DNA of 64,000 nucleotides from Cinnamomum chago (GCA_038049695.1 CP142456.1:19062501-19126500); one strand, 5' to 3'. Counted from the stretch's first letter, positions 34,711 through 47,110 are shown. Translations and numbers: made by a program. The notes: generated from the letters alone by a model not told the origin.

Positions 34711-35377
34711 GACTGATAGCAAGAGGAGGAGAAATAGAGGAGCAACAAAAGAAAGAGGAAGATGGCACTGAGTTTGAGTCTGAGTTTTTAGAATACCTGG
34801 CATCGAGAACAGGTACTCCAGCAGCGCCTCTCACCTACGTTTTTCGTCTCAAAGCAAGAGAGAAAATGGACTGAAAAAAAAAATGGACTAATAGCAGGAG
34901 GAGGAGAAATAAAGGAGCAGCAGAAGAAAGAGGAAAATGACACTGAGTTTGAATTTTTAGGATACCTGACACCGACGACAGGTACTCCAGCAGCAACATC
35001 GTAGTCAACCTGCAACTCCATCTTTGTTGTAGCAACAGCGCCTCTCACCTACGTTTTTCCGTCTCAAAGCAAGAGAGGAACCCTCCCCCCTCTATCTACT
35101 CTCTCTGGCACAAGCCCCTGGAAAAAAAATGGACTGATAGCAGGAGGATGAGAAATAGAGGAGCAACAGAAGAAAGATGAAGAGGATACTAAGTCCGAGT
35201 TTTTAGAATATCTGGCACCGACGACAGGTACTCCAGTAGCAACATCAATCTTCGTAGTCAGCCTGCAACTCCATCTTCATTGTAGCAACAACGCCTCTCG
35301 CCTATGTTTTGTTTTTTTTGTCTCAAAGCATGAGATGAACCCTTTTCCCTCGATCTCTCTGGGCTTGTGCCCCTGGA
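34711..35377 (+). repeat. Triplicated unit of about 175-246 bp
   Basis: Units begin at 34711, 34886 and 35132 with GACTGATAGC or a variant, each followed by AGGAGGAGAAATA, a GGTACTCCAGCAGC block and CACCTACGTTTT. The first unit is shortened. The tail of a fourth copy (CCCCCTCCATCTACTCTC, CCCCTAGAAAAAAAA, GATCGTATCATC) lies at about 41100-41190, beyond the CACTA element. Confidence 0.8.
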
Positions 35378-36364
35378 AAAAAAACATATCACAATAAAAA
35401 AAAGATTAGGATCGTATCATCTATAAAAAAGAAAAAAAAGATTTCTATGTATAAAGCGTGTATCGAATTCCGGCCGTTGCAGAGCCTACTTTTTCTCATC
35501 CTTTAACTTCTGACTATACCATTTCAATTATTATTTTCTCCATTTACAATCCAATCTCCCTGCAACTCAATCTATTTTAACAATGGCAAAAAAGATCTCT
35601 TTATGAGCGGCCCTTGAATATAAGTTGAGTGGTCTTGGGACAATTCTGGATATTTCAAGTACTAATGTTGCTAATGTTTTGTATTTTAATTATTTTTAAT
35701 GACTCTGATAGAACTGCTATAACTAGCTATGAGCCCCTTCTTCTTGAGAAATTATATATATAAATGAAAATATTTATCAAAACTTTTAAATAAATAAAAA
35801 ATATAAATTTTATATAAGAATAAAAGTATACAACTTTTACCTTATCATTTCAGTTGCCTCTAATATCTTAATTATATTTTTAGTCCTACCTTGAAACAAA
35901 TTGAAGAGAAAGTTTAATAACATGATAATAAAAATTACAATTTTGATCTTAATATATTAGCTAATGAAAAATAATTTAGCTACCCAAATACACTAGAAAG
36001 TGTATTGTAACTCACAAGATACCAAAGTTTGAAATGTACAGTGCATTTTTTTTTTGTTGGAACTCATCAAAACTCTAAAACATATATGAAAAGAAAAAAA
36101 AAGAAAAAATGAATGAATAAATAAAAAAATATCGCGAAAAAGATGTGAAAGTAAGTCACAGATATTGGTATGTTATTTATCAAGTATAATTTACTTTTGG
36201 TGCATTAAAAATACATGATAAAATGAAATTGTAATGGTCGTCCATATTTATATATCCTTAATTGATTCAGATTCACATATCCTTTAGGAATTGATATGGA
36301 TATTTTTCTAATAAGTTTAGTACAAAGCCTTAACTATACTGAAATACATCATATGCAGAGATCA
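35378..36364. other. AT-rich stretch left of the CACTA element
   Basis: No gene, RNA or clear repeat is seen apart from A/T homopolymers. Confidence 0.55.
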
Positions 36365-37438
36365 CACTACTAGAAAAAAAGGTTTTTATATCGGTTAAAA
36401 ACCGATATAAAAGACCTATTATATCGGTTTTTCAGTAAACTTCAAACCAATATAAGTACCCCCGATATAATAAACAACTATAACCGATATAATATGTGTA
36501 ATATTTCATATTGGTTTTTGGACAACTGATGTCTTTTGAACCTGAAATTATAACACATATTACTGTAAAACCGATATAAAAAAAGTACAACCGATATAAA
36601 AAATATTTATAATATCGGTTTTCGGTAAACTGATGTGTTTTGAAACTGAGATTATAGCATACATTACTGTAAAACCGATATAAAAAAGAGTGAAACCGAT
36701 ATAAAAATTATTTATAATATCGGTTATAAAGGGCTTTGTTATATCGGTTTTTTGGGATTGTATTATATCGTTTGTTCTGTAACCGATTTAATATTATATA
36801 TGCATTTTTTTTTATCAAAAGAATTTGCATTGCTGCAGTACCTATAAAACCTGCAGTACACTGTACACCAATAAAACTTTGCACTATATATACAAATTAA
36901 TAAAGTGATCATATATATAACTAATTAATAATATTATACATTGATCACTAGACAAATCTCTATGGAAATATTGTGTGTGTATATATATATATATATATAG
37001 TATCTACATTGTCTTCCATGGGATGTACAAAAAGTTGGAACTATATATAAACAAAAAAACCAAATTAAAGATAAATAATCATAATTTACCTCCAAAGCTT
37101 CAACAACCATCTTTTGGCTCCCATTGAAGGCATGCAAGACCCAACTCCTTTTTTTACTTGCGCCATGATCAGTTTCTGAAAAAAAATTACACTACATGAA
37201 TCATCTGTGAAATTGCACTCAATGGAACCATCAACCAAATTGCTATAACTCTGATGTCTATAGACATGCATGCAGATGCTGCCCATCCACCCACTGATAA
37301 ATGTGCTAGTATGGCATGGTTGGAAGGCGATTTCAGTTGGAAAGTGATCTTAATTCTCGCAAAAATCCAAAACTCACTGCAAAAATTTCCCTTACTATAA
37401 ACAATTTGGTCAAGTTCGGCTACCCCAGCGGCTACCTG

Positions 37439-37672
37439 GCGGTTAGCCGCAACTATACTGGCGGCTAGCCGAACCAAGTTCGGTTAGCCCACGGTCAGCT
37501 TTCCAGAAGCTGATTTTTCTGACCCAATTTCGGTCAGCTCGGCGGTTACCCCGAGGCTAGCCGAAATTCCAATTTCGGCTAACCGAAATTTGGCGGTTAG
37601 CTTTCCAGAAGCTTGCCAAAAATGGAAAGTTTTGGCAATTAGCCCGCGGTTAGCCTCGCGGCTAGCCGAATT
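37439..37672. repeat. Cluster of GGYTARCC palindromic motifs inside the CACTA element
   Basis: A locally GC-rich block carries repeated near-palindromes: GGCGGTTAGCCGC, GGCGGCTAGCCGAA, TTCGGTTAGCC, AGGCTAGCCGAAATT, TTTCGGCTAACCGAAA, GGCGGTTAGC, GCGGTTAGCC and GCGGCTAGCCGAA. One further GGCGGTTAGCCGC sits in the right subterminal array at about 40504. It differs from the AACCGATAT motif. Function is unknown. Confidence 0.75.
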
Positions 37673-40154
37673 TCACCCAGAAGCTCATTTTCGAGTTTCA
37701 GAAGTTCTGAACAAAAACTGAAATGCAACATTTTGGCCATTTTCATTGCCATGCCTCATTCACATTCACACAGAGAACTAAATAAACATGGAATTGTTTA
37801 GATAAAAGCTCAAAGAAAGACATTAGGGCATTGCTCAGCATGATGGGAGTCCACCTGAAAGGAGAAGCAGTGTCCATATCATAGTTCCTAGGTACTAGCT
37901 CAAGTCCAACCTGCTAGAGACAAGGATAATGAGATTCTTTGAAGAGTAACATATAAATGAAGAAACCAAAAATATGCAGAAAGTAAGATGGATCAAGATT
38001 TTAAAACCAAGAAAAGGATCAAGATTATGTACCTTGTAAGCATGTTCAATATCAGGCCAGCAGGTCCAACTAAACCCAACCCACTGCAATCCATAGGCAT
38101 AAAATAAAATAAAAACCCCCAAAAAAAAAGGAAATGGAAAAGAAATCCATCTTGAAGAAAGTTAGAAACTCAAAACTCAAAAGCAAGCTCAGAAGCTGAG
38201 AATATAAAGAAAAACGAGAGAGAACCAAAAACACTTTCAAAGAAAGTAATTTCAATTGAAGCAGCACCCACAAAAGGAAATTTAAGAACATAAATAAAGA
38301 TCAGCATCAAGATAACTTCAGACCACAAAAGATCTATGTACTTGCTTGCCATCAACGGTATCAATGTACCTGCTTGCCAATGCAAAAGCATATCTAAAGA
38401 CAAACTTTCTGAGTAGCAAAAACAACATTGACACCTTAAGATCAGGGGAGTTCAACATCCCTTCCTGAGCAAGCATTTTTTAATTACTATGCATTATAAT
38501 TTCCTTAAAAGCACACAGGAATTTCTCCAACTAAGTTAAATAATTAAGTAACCAAGGTTGTTATCTATTTATCCACACCAACTGAGACAACTACACAGTT
38601 ACAAATAACATATCCAAAATGTGGTGTGTGGGATGCCAACATCTAGTTCCTCAGTGACATCATTCTTGCAAAGACTACCAAACAAAATGATTGGAAATCA
38701 CAAAAACTAAAAGGTACAAAGGTACTTCTGAAACTACTTGAGAAGAAAAGAAAATTATTTGAGGCACATAAGGGACCCTTAATGACTCTGTTCTGCTACT
38801 ACATTTTTGCTTGTTACCCGCTTCAGACCATACATTCAAAAGAGCTGATGCCCTCGGTTGTCACATAGCAGTAAAGGCTGCTACAAATGCTGCCTATTGT
38901 ATGTAAATCGTCCAAAATTCCAAAAAGAAACATCTTGAACAGACAATAGAACATGAGAGTTCTGAAAGACCCTATATCCAAAGCATCATTTCCAATTACT
39001 TTATGAACCCTTTTTTCAATCCTTCATTTAGACACCACATGTGACCTAAAACCCTTGTACTTTCTAAAATTTTGTTAAAAGTTACAACAAGATGCCACAA
39101 GGAGAAATGCAGAGATTACTCCAGTTCCAAATCCAAGCTGAATAGTAACAAAAACCATATTGCATCTTTTTGCGACAAGTATCAAACGTCAGAAGATGAA
39201 TTGAAGAAGACAATGGAGAAAGCTAACAATTTAATTGTTGACATTTCGAAGAAAAAACCACAACTGGCCTATGATTGTAAATCAGAGAACCTAGATAATA
39301 TCAATACATGTATATTTTAAGTCAATAGACCACAGAAACAATAAGCCCACAAAAAATATTTGAACTTGTAGCTGTAAGTTCTCCCTGTAAGTTCTCCCCC
39401 AATGTGCTTATTCCTAATTCTATCATTTCTCAAAAATCCATATTTCCCTCTTACCATTTTCATCTCAGCTGCATGTTCTTGAGCTTCTTCTCTGTAACAA
39501 ATCTTCATCGAAAAAATCAGCTCAGAAGATGAGATAAAAGAGCACTCAGCTGTCTTTATGCATGCATTTACGAGGGTCAGATTCATATTAACTGCAAAGG
39601 ATTCATCACTTGGGTAGCATAATGCACGCATTTCATTTTTTGTTAGTATGATCCATCGCAGACAATAGTCAGAAAGCACAGAAACAACTAAAACCTTAAA
39701 AAAAAAAAAAAGCCCTCCATCTGTCCATTGCCACTGTCACACCACCACCATCACAACAGAACGTAACACACAGAAAATAAAAACTAAAAAATCTGCAACC
39801 ATGAAAGCACATTTAAAATCTACATTTACATAAATTTAAAAAAATCATACCTTAGATGGTTGCAGAAATCGTGAGCAAATATAGGGTTGCAAAGACCTAG
39901 CAGAGAGAGGATTGCAAACCTGAGGGAGAAAAAAAAAAAAGGAAAATGAAAAGAAAAGAAAGAATAGAGATGAGGAATCGCTAGGGCATACCTGATTTTT
40001 TTTTGCCCAAACTAAAGAGAGAGTGAGAGAGAGAGAAAGAGGGAGAGAGAAGTAGAGGAGAGAGCATACCAGAGAGAAGGGAGCGCTGGCGGGAGAGGGA
40101 AAAAGAGCACCGGGTGAGAGAAGAGAAAGGGGGTGGGTTTAATGTTTTTGGCAT

Positions 40155-40173
40155 AGTGAGAGAGAGAGCAGAG

Positions 40174-40218
<45 letters not shown>

Positions 40219-40335
40219 AGATCGAGAGAGCGTGAGAGTCAGAGAGAGCAGAGAGATCGAGCGTCAGAGAGAGAGAGCAGAGAGCGAGAGTGAGGGAAGA
40301 GAGGCGAGAGTGAGGAGAGAAGAGAGCGAGAGTGA
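40155..40335. repeat. (GA)n-rich microsatellite within the CACTA element
   Basis: Pure GA tracts at about 40168-40216, then imperfect GAGAGC/GAGAGT text. It yields Ser/Leu or Arg/Glu open frames that are artefacts of composition. Confidence 0.85.
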
Positions 40336-40968
40336 AAGGAAAGAAGGAATATTGATGGAGAAACAAAGAGAATGGAGGGAAGGAAAAATAAAAAGGAGGG
40401 AAAGAATCACTGAGCCCGCGCACTGGTTTCATAATAACCGATATAAAATTGGGTATATAATATCGGTTTCATAACAACCGATATAAAATATGTATATATA
40501 ACCGGCGGTTAGCCGCAGGTGCACAGGCGGAAGTAAAATCATTGGGTATATAATATCGGTTTCATAATAACCGATATAAAATATGCATATATAATATCGG
40601 TTCCATAATAACCGATATAAAATATGTGTATACAACCGATATAAAATATGTGTATATCATATCGGTTTTATAATAACCGATATAAAATATATGTATACAA
40701 CCGATATAAAATATGTGTATATCATATCGGTTTTATAATAACCGATATAAAATATTGAAATTAATATCACATATTTTTCTAACCGATATTATATATAGAG
40801 ATTATTATGTCGGTTCCTGTGTAACCGATATAAAAAAAATTGACCGATATAAAAAAATATTAACCGATATAAAAAATCTTGACTGAAGATATTATATCGG
40901 TTATATGAAAAACCGATATAAGGCAGTTTTTGCAACCGATATAAAAACCCTTTTTTCTAGTAGTGTCA

Positions 40969-42426
40969 TCTAGAAAGGGAGGGAGAGGGCTGCTTGGGAT
41001 TCTAGCCCACCTAAGTTGTATTCGGGATTTCGATTAATCAAAGCGAGGGAATGCTTGAAGGAGATAGCAGACTCATTATCTGTGAGGGGTGCATGCACTG
41101 TTCCCCCTCCATCTACTCTCTCCGCTCACAATCCCCTAGAAAAAAAAAGGATCTCAATAAAAACAGATTACGATCGTATCATCAGTAAATAAAATTAAAA
41201 AATATAATTTCCATATAAACAGATCGCATTACCCATAAAAACAAATTGAGAAAAACAGGCTGAATGAAAAAAGGGCTTCAAGGCTGAATCCCTGGACACA
41301 AGAACTCCAAATGCTTAAAAAGTGAGCATTCCAAATGCCAAAATGCCCTTTGACATTTCTTGCATTCCAAATTTGCATTATGTTCCATTAAAAATAATTA
41401 TTCCAAATAATCAAATTGGGAATTTCTATAATCTGTGAATAGATTAATTCACATCCCTATTTTTCCAAATCTATGGATAGATTTTTAAGACCCCACTATT
41501 TGCTAGGGGTCTGTGCATTTGGTGGCCCAAATCATGTTTGAAATTATAAATCTATTCAGTAAGAGTGACCCAAATCAACAAATGTGTTAAATTTATCCAA
41601 GCAGAGAATGAATTTAGATTCTAGCTTAATTGTCTACATTGGTCTATGGTGGGATTACAAATGGGTTATAACTTGACCCAAATTGGTTTATCTAAATGGG
41701 CTAAGGCTTGACCCAAATTGTATTCTCTAAATGGTTTTCAGCTCAAACTGAAATTGCAAACGGTCTCATTATTGGGTTACAATTTGCCCGTATTTCCCTT
41801 AGTAAACTATGTCATTATTGGCCTGAAAGGGACTGAAATTGGTCATAGTTTCAGCTCATTAATGACAAATATATTGGGTCGAATTCAGGCCAGATTTTGG
41901 ATCTAATTCAAGATAGATTGGGTCTAAACCAAGCCAGATTTTTGGGTGATAATTAGGCCAGATTTTGGGTTTAATTCAAGACAGAATATTGGGTATAAAC
42001 CAAGTCAGATTTTTGGGTCTAAATCGGGCCAGATTTTGAGTTTAATTCAAGACAGAATATTGGGTCTAAACCAGGCCAAATTTTGGGTCTAATTCAGACT
42101 AAAATGGTAGTCCAAATCAAGCCATAAGGTCAGTCCAGAATTAGTCCATACTTATAATTCTAAACCAGTTCAAACTTATGGGTCAAAAAACTAGCCAAGA
42201 TTAGGCCAGAATTACAAGCCTAAATCAGGCCATAATGTCTTTTATTTATTTATTTTTACACGTGTCCATGCTTCATCAAACTCCATTTACACCTCACGTA
42301 ATTAATAAAACATCTGAATAAACACATAAAGATCAAATTAGCAATAAAAAGGGCTCAAAAGTTTACTAATTAATAAATTTAATAAAAATAATTCATTTAA
42401 GTCTGTGCATTAGGTGGTTCCGCAGT
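40969..42426. other. AT-rich stretch between CACTA and Helitron end
   Basis: Holds the tail of the 34711-35377 repeat family (about 41100-41190) and a 71-bp tandem repeat (listed separately). No gene is seen. Confidence 0.55.
41875..42105 (+). repeat. 71-bp tandem repeat, about 3 copies
   Basis: GGTCTAAACCAAGCCAGATT-type phrases start at 41921, 41992 and 42063. Each 71-bp unit is itself two related halves around CCAGATTTTGGG, so an older repeat of about 35 bp was probably doubled. Confidence 0.8.
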
Positions 42427-42452
42427 CCGTGCATAGCGCGGGGTTTTGCTAG
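42427..42452 (+). mobile_element. Helitron 3' terminus
   Basis: CCGTGC-ATA-GCGCGG folds into a six-pair hairpin (one G-T pair), followed by GGTTTTG and CTAG, with T next. Hairpin plus CTAG|T is the canonical Helitron 3' end. The element would extend leftwards, perhaps to near 34530, with the CACTA element nested in it. No Rep/helicase frame is visible. Confidence 0.55.
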
Positions 42453-42850
42453 TTTTACACAAAGGGCTGTTTGGAATTTTGATACACCTAGCTGTACACA
42501 TTTCATGGAAATCTTCGGAACTCATGGAATCCACAGTCTCTTTTGGGTGAAGAAAGATAAAAATTCAACTCCCTTCACTTGGAATCTTTTTGAAAACTTC
42601 AATATAAGATTTTTTTTTATATACAAAACAACAAATGATTAGCATGTGTGCTTTTAGAAAACCTTCTTCTTTTAAGAAAGGTTTTGATAAAGAAGATAAG
42701 ATCCTTAATTTGGATTAAGTTTATAATATAGAGAAAAAGGGAAACTTTTGCGTGATCAAAGTCATTTTGATATAATATTAAAAAAAAAAACATTTACATG
42801 ATCAAAGCCATTCATATCACATATTAAATTCTGAACGTAATTTATAAAAG

Positions 42851-43205
42851 GGGTCAACTCTCCTAAACTCAAGCTTAAGATAAGGTAAGTTCAAGTGCAT
42901 GTTGGGGCCCACATGGGGATGGGGATGGGTGGATTTCAAGGACTCCTTGGGATCCTTCTCTCTACAAAAAATCATCTCCAATCATGATTTCTATTATCTC
43001 CATATGGGCCCAAAAATTTAATTGTCAACGGTCCTTTCAAATCAATACTTAGTCGATCTAATGGTCCAGTAAATTTGGATTTGACTGAAAGTTGGTGGAC
43101 ATGTGCAATTTAGGGGGTCATGTGTTTGGATGGACCAAAGGTGGGCCCCACATGCATGAGCTTACGGAATTTTATCTTAAGCTCGAGCTTAGGAGAGCCT
43201 TGCAG
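42851..43205. mobile_element. Foldback MITE of about 355 bp
   Basis: Arms 42859-42913 and 43141-43197 are inverted copies (CTCTCCTAA...AAGCTTAAGATAA...GGGGCCCAC against its complement) over about 55 bp. Flanking TTTATAAAA (42842-42850) and TTTGTAAAA (43206-43214) could be a 9-bp target duplication with one change, as made by Mutator-like elements. The family is inferred; the inverted arms are seen. Non-coding. Confidence 0.7.
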
Positions 43206-44189
43206 TTTGTAAAAATCTGTATGCTTTAAACCCTAGGCCTATAGTTATAATCAGGCCTTTTATAGTTGGCTACACATCAAAGATGGAGAGATAGAGAGAT
43301 GGAGAGGGACAACAACTTGGCTTATTAGTTATGAGGAAAATACAAGTACCAACCAAGCCAATATATAATTGAGTTGATTTGAGTTAGGCTCACAACTTAT
43401 AAATCTCAGCCTTTAATCAGGGGATATATAAACTTGGGCTCTTGTCGTTTGATCATATCATCTTTATTATTACAATCTACCGGTAAATATTACTTTGATC
43501 AATGTGATATTCAACTAAATTTTGACTGCGAAGAGAAACTTGGGGCAAAAAATTTGAATTGAGAAAACCAGTCCCTAAGTTGAAGATCTCTTCATGTACC
43601 CCCACAATTTATGGTGTGGCCCACAACAACAGATCCCTCATCTAATTTCCTTTTATTGTGGGTTCCTTTGGTAATTTAATTCGGGAAGAGGAGGGTATTT
43701 TCGTCATTTGGTCAATGCTCCCAGCTCCTCGTAGGCGGTGACCGGTTCCAGCGGCAGGAAAGGAGTGACGACAGTCAACAAGTCGGGAAGATCATCCGGG
43801 AGATGGACGTTTCTGATATTAAATCTGGACCGTTTATTTAGACACGTGTGAGAGGGCGTCGTTTCGGATTGGAAAGTTAGAATTTGAAAGGGTTTCGGAA
43901 TTCGGATCTCCTTTGGGACCGGACCTTTTTTTTTTCAACTTCCTGTGACCTTAGCTGTCACAAAACATTGGTTTTGGCAAATTCTCATTAACGGGTTTAT
44001 AAGTTTGAGAATTTCTCTCAATGGCTTTGTAAAAAATGTGAGAGTTTTTTTTTTTTCGATATCCGAGGGTTCCCAATCCTTGGACTAATTCCTCTGGTTA
44101 AGAAGAAAGTCGGGTTAGATTTCCTGTGTAGCTCTAGTATGGTAGTACATAACATGGTGTTTGTAAAAATGCCTATAAAGATTGCCTTC
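43206..44189. other. Intergenic stretch with a GC-richer island
   Basis: Mostly AT-rich. Bases 43680-43920 are richer in G+C and contain a G-box-like GACACGTGTG and CGTCGTTT words, which could be a stranded promoter or 5' end of a gene, but I see no coding frame. Confidence 0.4.
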
Positions 44190-44794
44190 AGATTTCCACT
44201 TTTTAGTTTTAAATTATCATAAGTTAGTTTAGTTTTTCTAAATTTCTTTTATCATTGTATTGTCTATAAATCTTTATTTATATATATTTTCATAGCCTTT
44301 TTAATAAAATTTATTTTATTTTATTTTGTATTTCTTTTATTTTAATTTCTCACTTGCGATGGGTTTTAGTTTTTATTTTATTTTTTATGATCGTTTTCAT
44401 AAATTTGTGGATACTTTTGTCTTTGCCTTTCTGTGCTCCATTTTTTAGGGTTTTTTTTTTCCTCATGAGTGCTTGATTTTTTAAATTTCTTATGTTATTG
44501 AGTTGATTATGGATTTTCATTTCTATGTTTTATTTCTATTTGTCTTTCAAATTTTATTGGATTTTATTCATAGTTTATATTGTTTGTTTGTTTTGATTTT
44601 TTTTTTTAGTTTTTTTTATCATTAATCTTCAATTTTCACGGGCTTGTGGTTTTTTTTTATATATATATATGAGATTCGGTATTGAATTCTTATGGACTTC
44701 TTTTTTTCTTCTCTCTCAAATTAAAACATTTTGTATTTAATTTTAAAGAAACTAATCATAAATTTTGTTTATAAATTTTAATATTATGATTATA

Positions 44795-44817
44795 TTGGCA
44801 CGGGCGTGTTTTTCTAG
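44795..44817 (+). mobile_element. Helitron-like 3' terminus in duplication copy A
   Basis: TTGGCACGGGCGTG with short complementary arms (CACG/CGTG), then TTTTT and CTAG|T. The identical end lies in copy B at 61799-61821. Confidence 0.45.
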
Positions 44818-46643
44818 TATCCTTGAATGTAGTATCATTCAATAGTATTAAGTAGCCTTTGGTAGAGTCATTCCCTGCAAAAAGTATCATAGAGGACAAT
44901 CGTAAAATTACAATCTTCCATAAAACACAAGTAAAAAGGCCTGAAAATTAGAATAACACCTACAAATTAAAAGAAACCATCCTTTGGTAGTGTTGTAGAA
45001 ATCGCATAATCTCTGGAATCATTTGGGGTCTTTCACTTGATATATCATCATAGTAGCACTCCTACTTCTGTGACTCCTCAACACACCATAGTTACTGTCA
45101 CCATACAATAGAATAAGTGGGTGTGGAAACAACCCTGGATTGAGTAATATTTCTTACTGATTTTTATGAGAGAGCATGGCCAAAAAAGTTTTTATGAATG
45201 GTAAATTTTATTTGTTTATTCTATTTATTTTCATGGAATCACTAACGTGCAATAAATTTAATTATAATTAAAACTCATTCCATTGCAGAAGTAAAAGGAC
45301 CTCAAGAAAAATTCAATATCGGTTTGAAGACGCCTAGAGCAGTAGATGAAAATTACTTCGTGTCCATAAAAGTATTAGATAACTCGCAAACAAATATTTA
45401 TAGAATAGCTATCAAAATAAGATCTTTTGAAATTTTGTGGGAGCCCATTTCAATTAAAAGGGTGTCAAGAAGAAGGATTTAATGAAAATCCAAAAAAATT
45501 AAAATTAGTAGTATTTCTATTATCAAAATCCAAGATTAAAATCATAGTGGAATAAATGGAAAATCAAGATCATTTGAAACTGTGTGGGATCTCATTTCAA
45601 AAGGGTGTCAAGTAGAAGAGATTTTAACAAAATCTAAAATTTGTTGTTTTTCTATTACCAAAATCCAAGATCAAAATCCAAGTAGAATAGTCGAAAATCA
45701 AGGCTTTCTAGCTTATAATGCAATCCCACTGACTTGGAATCTATTGATACAAGGACAGAAATCAATGCCATCCCCACTTTAAATCGTTGTTGTCTAAAAC
45801 TCGAATGGAATGAAATCTTTGTTGATACATATGTGCCTAAAGAGTCCATAGAAATGAACTCGAATGTGTGGGTGGTTTGAAGAGCAAGACCAGGATCCAT
45901 ATTGATGATCCAAAATTGTATCCAAGTCTTTGGGCCAAGGGACTCTTATTAGGCCCATACGTATTATATTTTACTGTATCACATACCACATGGAAGGAAA
46001 AAAAATTTGTATGTTGAACGATTAGCCTAGTTGAAACTTGAAAGGGTCATAATGATGGAGAGCCTAACTGTGCTTGGAGCGAGATTTTACCTAGCACTGT
46101 TCCCAGCTTGGCTTGGACTTCCAAACAGCCTGTTATGTTTTCAGGACTAAAAATGGATCTTCATCATTTACCTGACAGTCCGGCAAGGACCAGCCTTGAA
46201 AATAAGGCACTTTGATTTAACATTTTAAGCAAATATTCAAGTCGAGATATCATAATTATAGGAACTGGTTGAAAGGGAATGCGAAAGAAAAAAGAAAGAA
46301 AACTAAAATAACCTTGAAAAACTAAGCAAAAACAGTATTTAAGTAAAGCAGAGCATATGACTAAAATATCATATAAGCTTAAGAATATGAATAGAAGCTG
46401 TATAGTGTGGTCATTCTGAAACCTAACCAGATGTAAAGACAATCATGTCAACTTGAAACATCCTATAGGCGCCAATTAACGCAATCTTTGCATCAAATTA
46501 TTTTATCATAGTGAAAAAAGTAGTAGTTTCTAAGTTGAGAAGCAAGGACAGAATCACTTCAAGACAATATTACATTCAACACATAAGATGCTTTTAGCTT
46601 GCTGTACAAATAACAATAGAAAGTAAAAGGCAATGTAAGGGAC

Positions 46644-46709
46644 CTCTGAGCAAACTTTTCAGCTTTGTTAGGAGCATCCGCAAATGTTGTATCACTCTCC
46701 ACCCATTCC
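46644..46709 (-). CDS. Candidate 66-nt exon of an unidentified gene (copy A)
   Basis: On the minus strand a CAG acceptor is followed by 66 nt that are open in one frame (EWVESDTTFADAPNKAEKFA) and end at AG|GT. The length is a multiple of three. The same exon with intact splice signals is in copy B (63649-63714) with one base change (Thr to Lys). I do not recognise the protein. It may be an internal exon of a gene whose other exons I could not identify, or a relic. Confidence 0.35.
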
Positions 46710-47040
46710 CTGAATCAAAAGTAGAGTAAACATGATCACTTTTAGAATATCTTGATAGAATGGGTGGTCATTTATAACACCCTCCAGCAGTTCCTTCTGT
46801 GATTTTCAATAAGACAAGTCAATAAAAGAAATTGTAGAATGCACGACTACACCAATAGTCAATATGGCATGTAAGAAGTTTTAAAAAAAATTAAAAGAAT
46901 ATCAGAAATGCCTACCACTCAGAAATTTCCACATAGAGTAGCAACTCAATTAACAATAAGAACAAAATTCATGAATTCTCAAATTAAGAAGCAAAGTAAC
47001 CAGATTTCTGATCACTTTGGCATTTTTTCAAACACCATAT

Positions 47041-47110
47041 GCACATAGAGCTGACACAACTTGCACTTAAGGTAGAGGTTGTGGGTTCGAGTCCTGGGGA
47101 GGCCCCTTCC
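47041..47110 (+). other. Possible tRNA-derived SINE head
   Basis: GGTTCGAGTCC at 47084-47094 matches the pol III B box; a weak A-box-like TAGAGCTGAC lies about 38 bp upstream. No tRNA cloverleaf is evident, so a SINE relic is more likely than a tRNA gene. Confidence 0.35.

Larger units (their letters stand above)
36365..40965. mobile_element. Non-autonomous CACTA (En/Spm-type) DNA transposon, 4601 bp
   Basis: Starts CACTACTAGAAAAAA and ends with its inverted complement. The 33-base ends match but for about two positions, and the 3-bp target duplication TCA flanks them (36362-36364 and 40966-40968). Subterminal zones hold the motif AACCGATAT in both orientations: about 12 copies at 36388-36750 and about 20 at 40436-40945. 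Such arrays bind the transposase in En/Spm elements. No transposase (TnpD/TnpA-like) reading frame is visible inside, so mobility would need a partner. The interior (37000-39900) is AT-rich with short frames that I cannot identify, possibly captured host sequence. Confidence 0.9.
44190..46997 (+). repeat. Segmental duplication, copy A (partner 61203-64000)
   Basis: The block matches the last 2.8 kb of the window in the same orientation, about 17.0 kb apart; in a 230-bp sample I counted about 10 differences. It includes a T-rich Helitron tail ending CTAG at 44817 and about 2.2 kb of non-TE-looking sequence with a 66-nt candidate exon. The partner still matches at the end of the window, so its right limit is not seen. 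Confidence 0.9.

Noticed and set aside
34597..35048. Minus-strand frames rich in Ser, Phe and Leu
   Set aside because: They fall in the triplicated repeat unit and overlap one another; no domain.
38070..39679. Short frames inside the CACTA element as transposase
   Set aside because: None shows transposase motifs and none is long enough; the element is treated as non-autonomous.
40139..40474. Ser/Leu- and Arg/Glu-rich frames
   Set aside because: Translation of a GA microsatellite.
45655..45900. 81-codon minus-strand frame repeated at 62628-62903
   Set aside because: It recurs because the DNA is duplicated; the ends differ between copies and no domain is visible.
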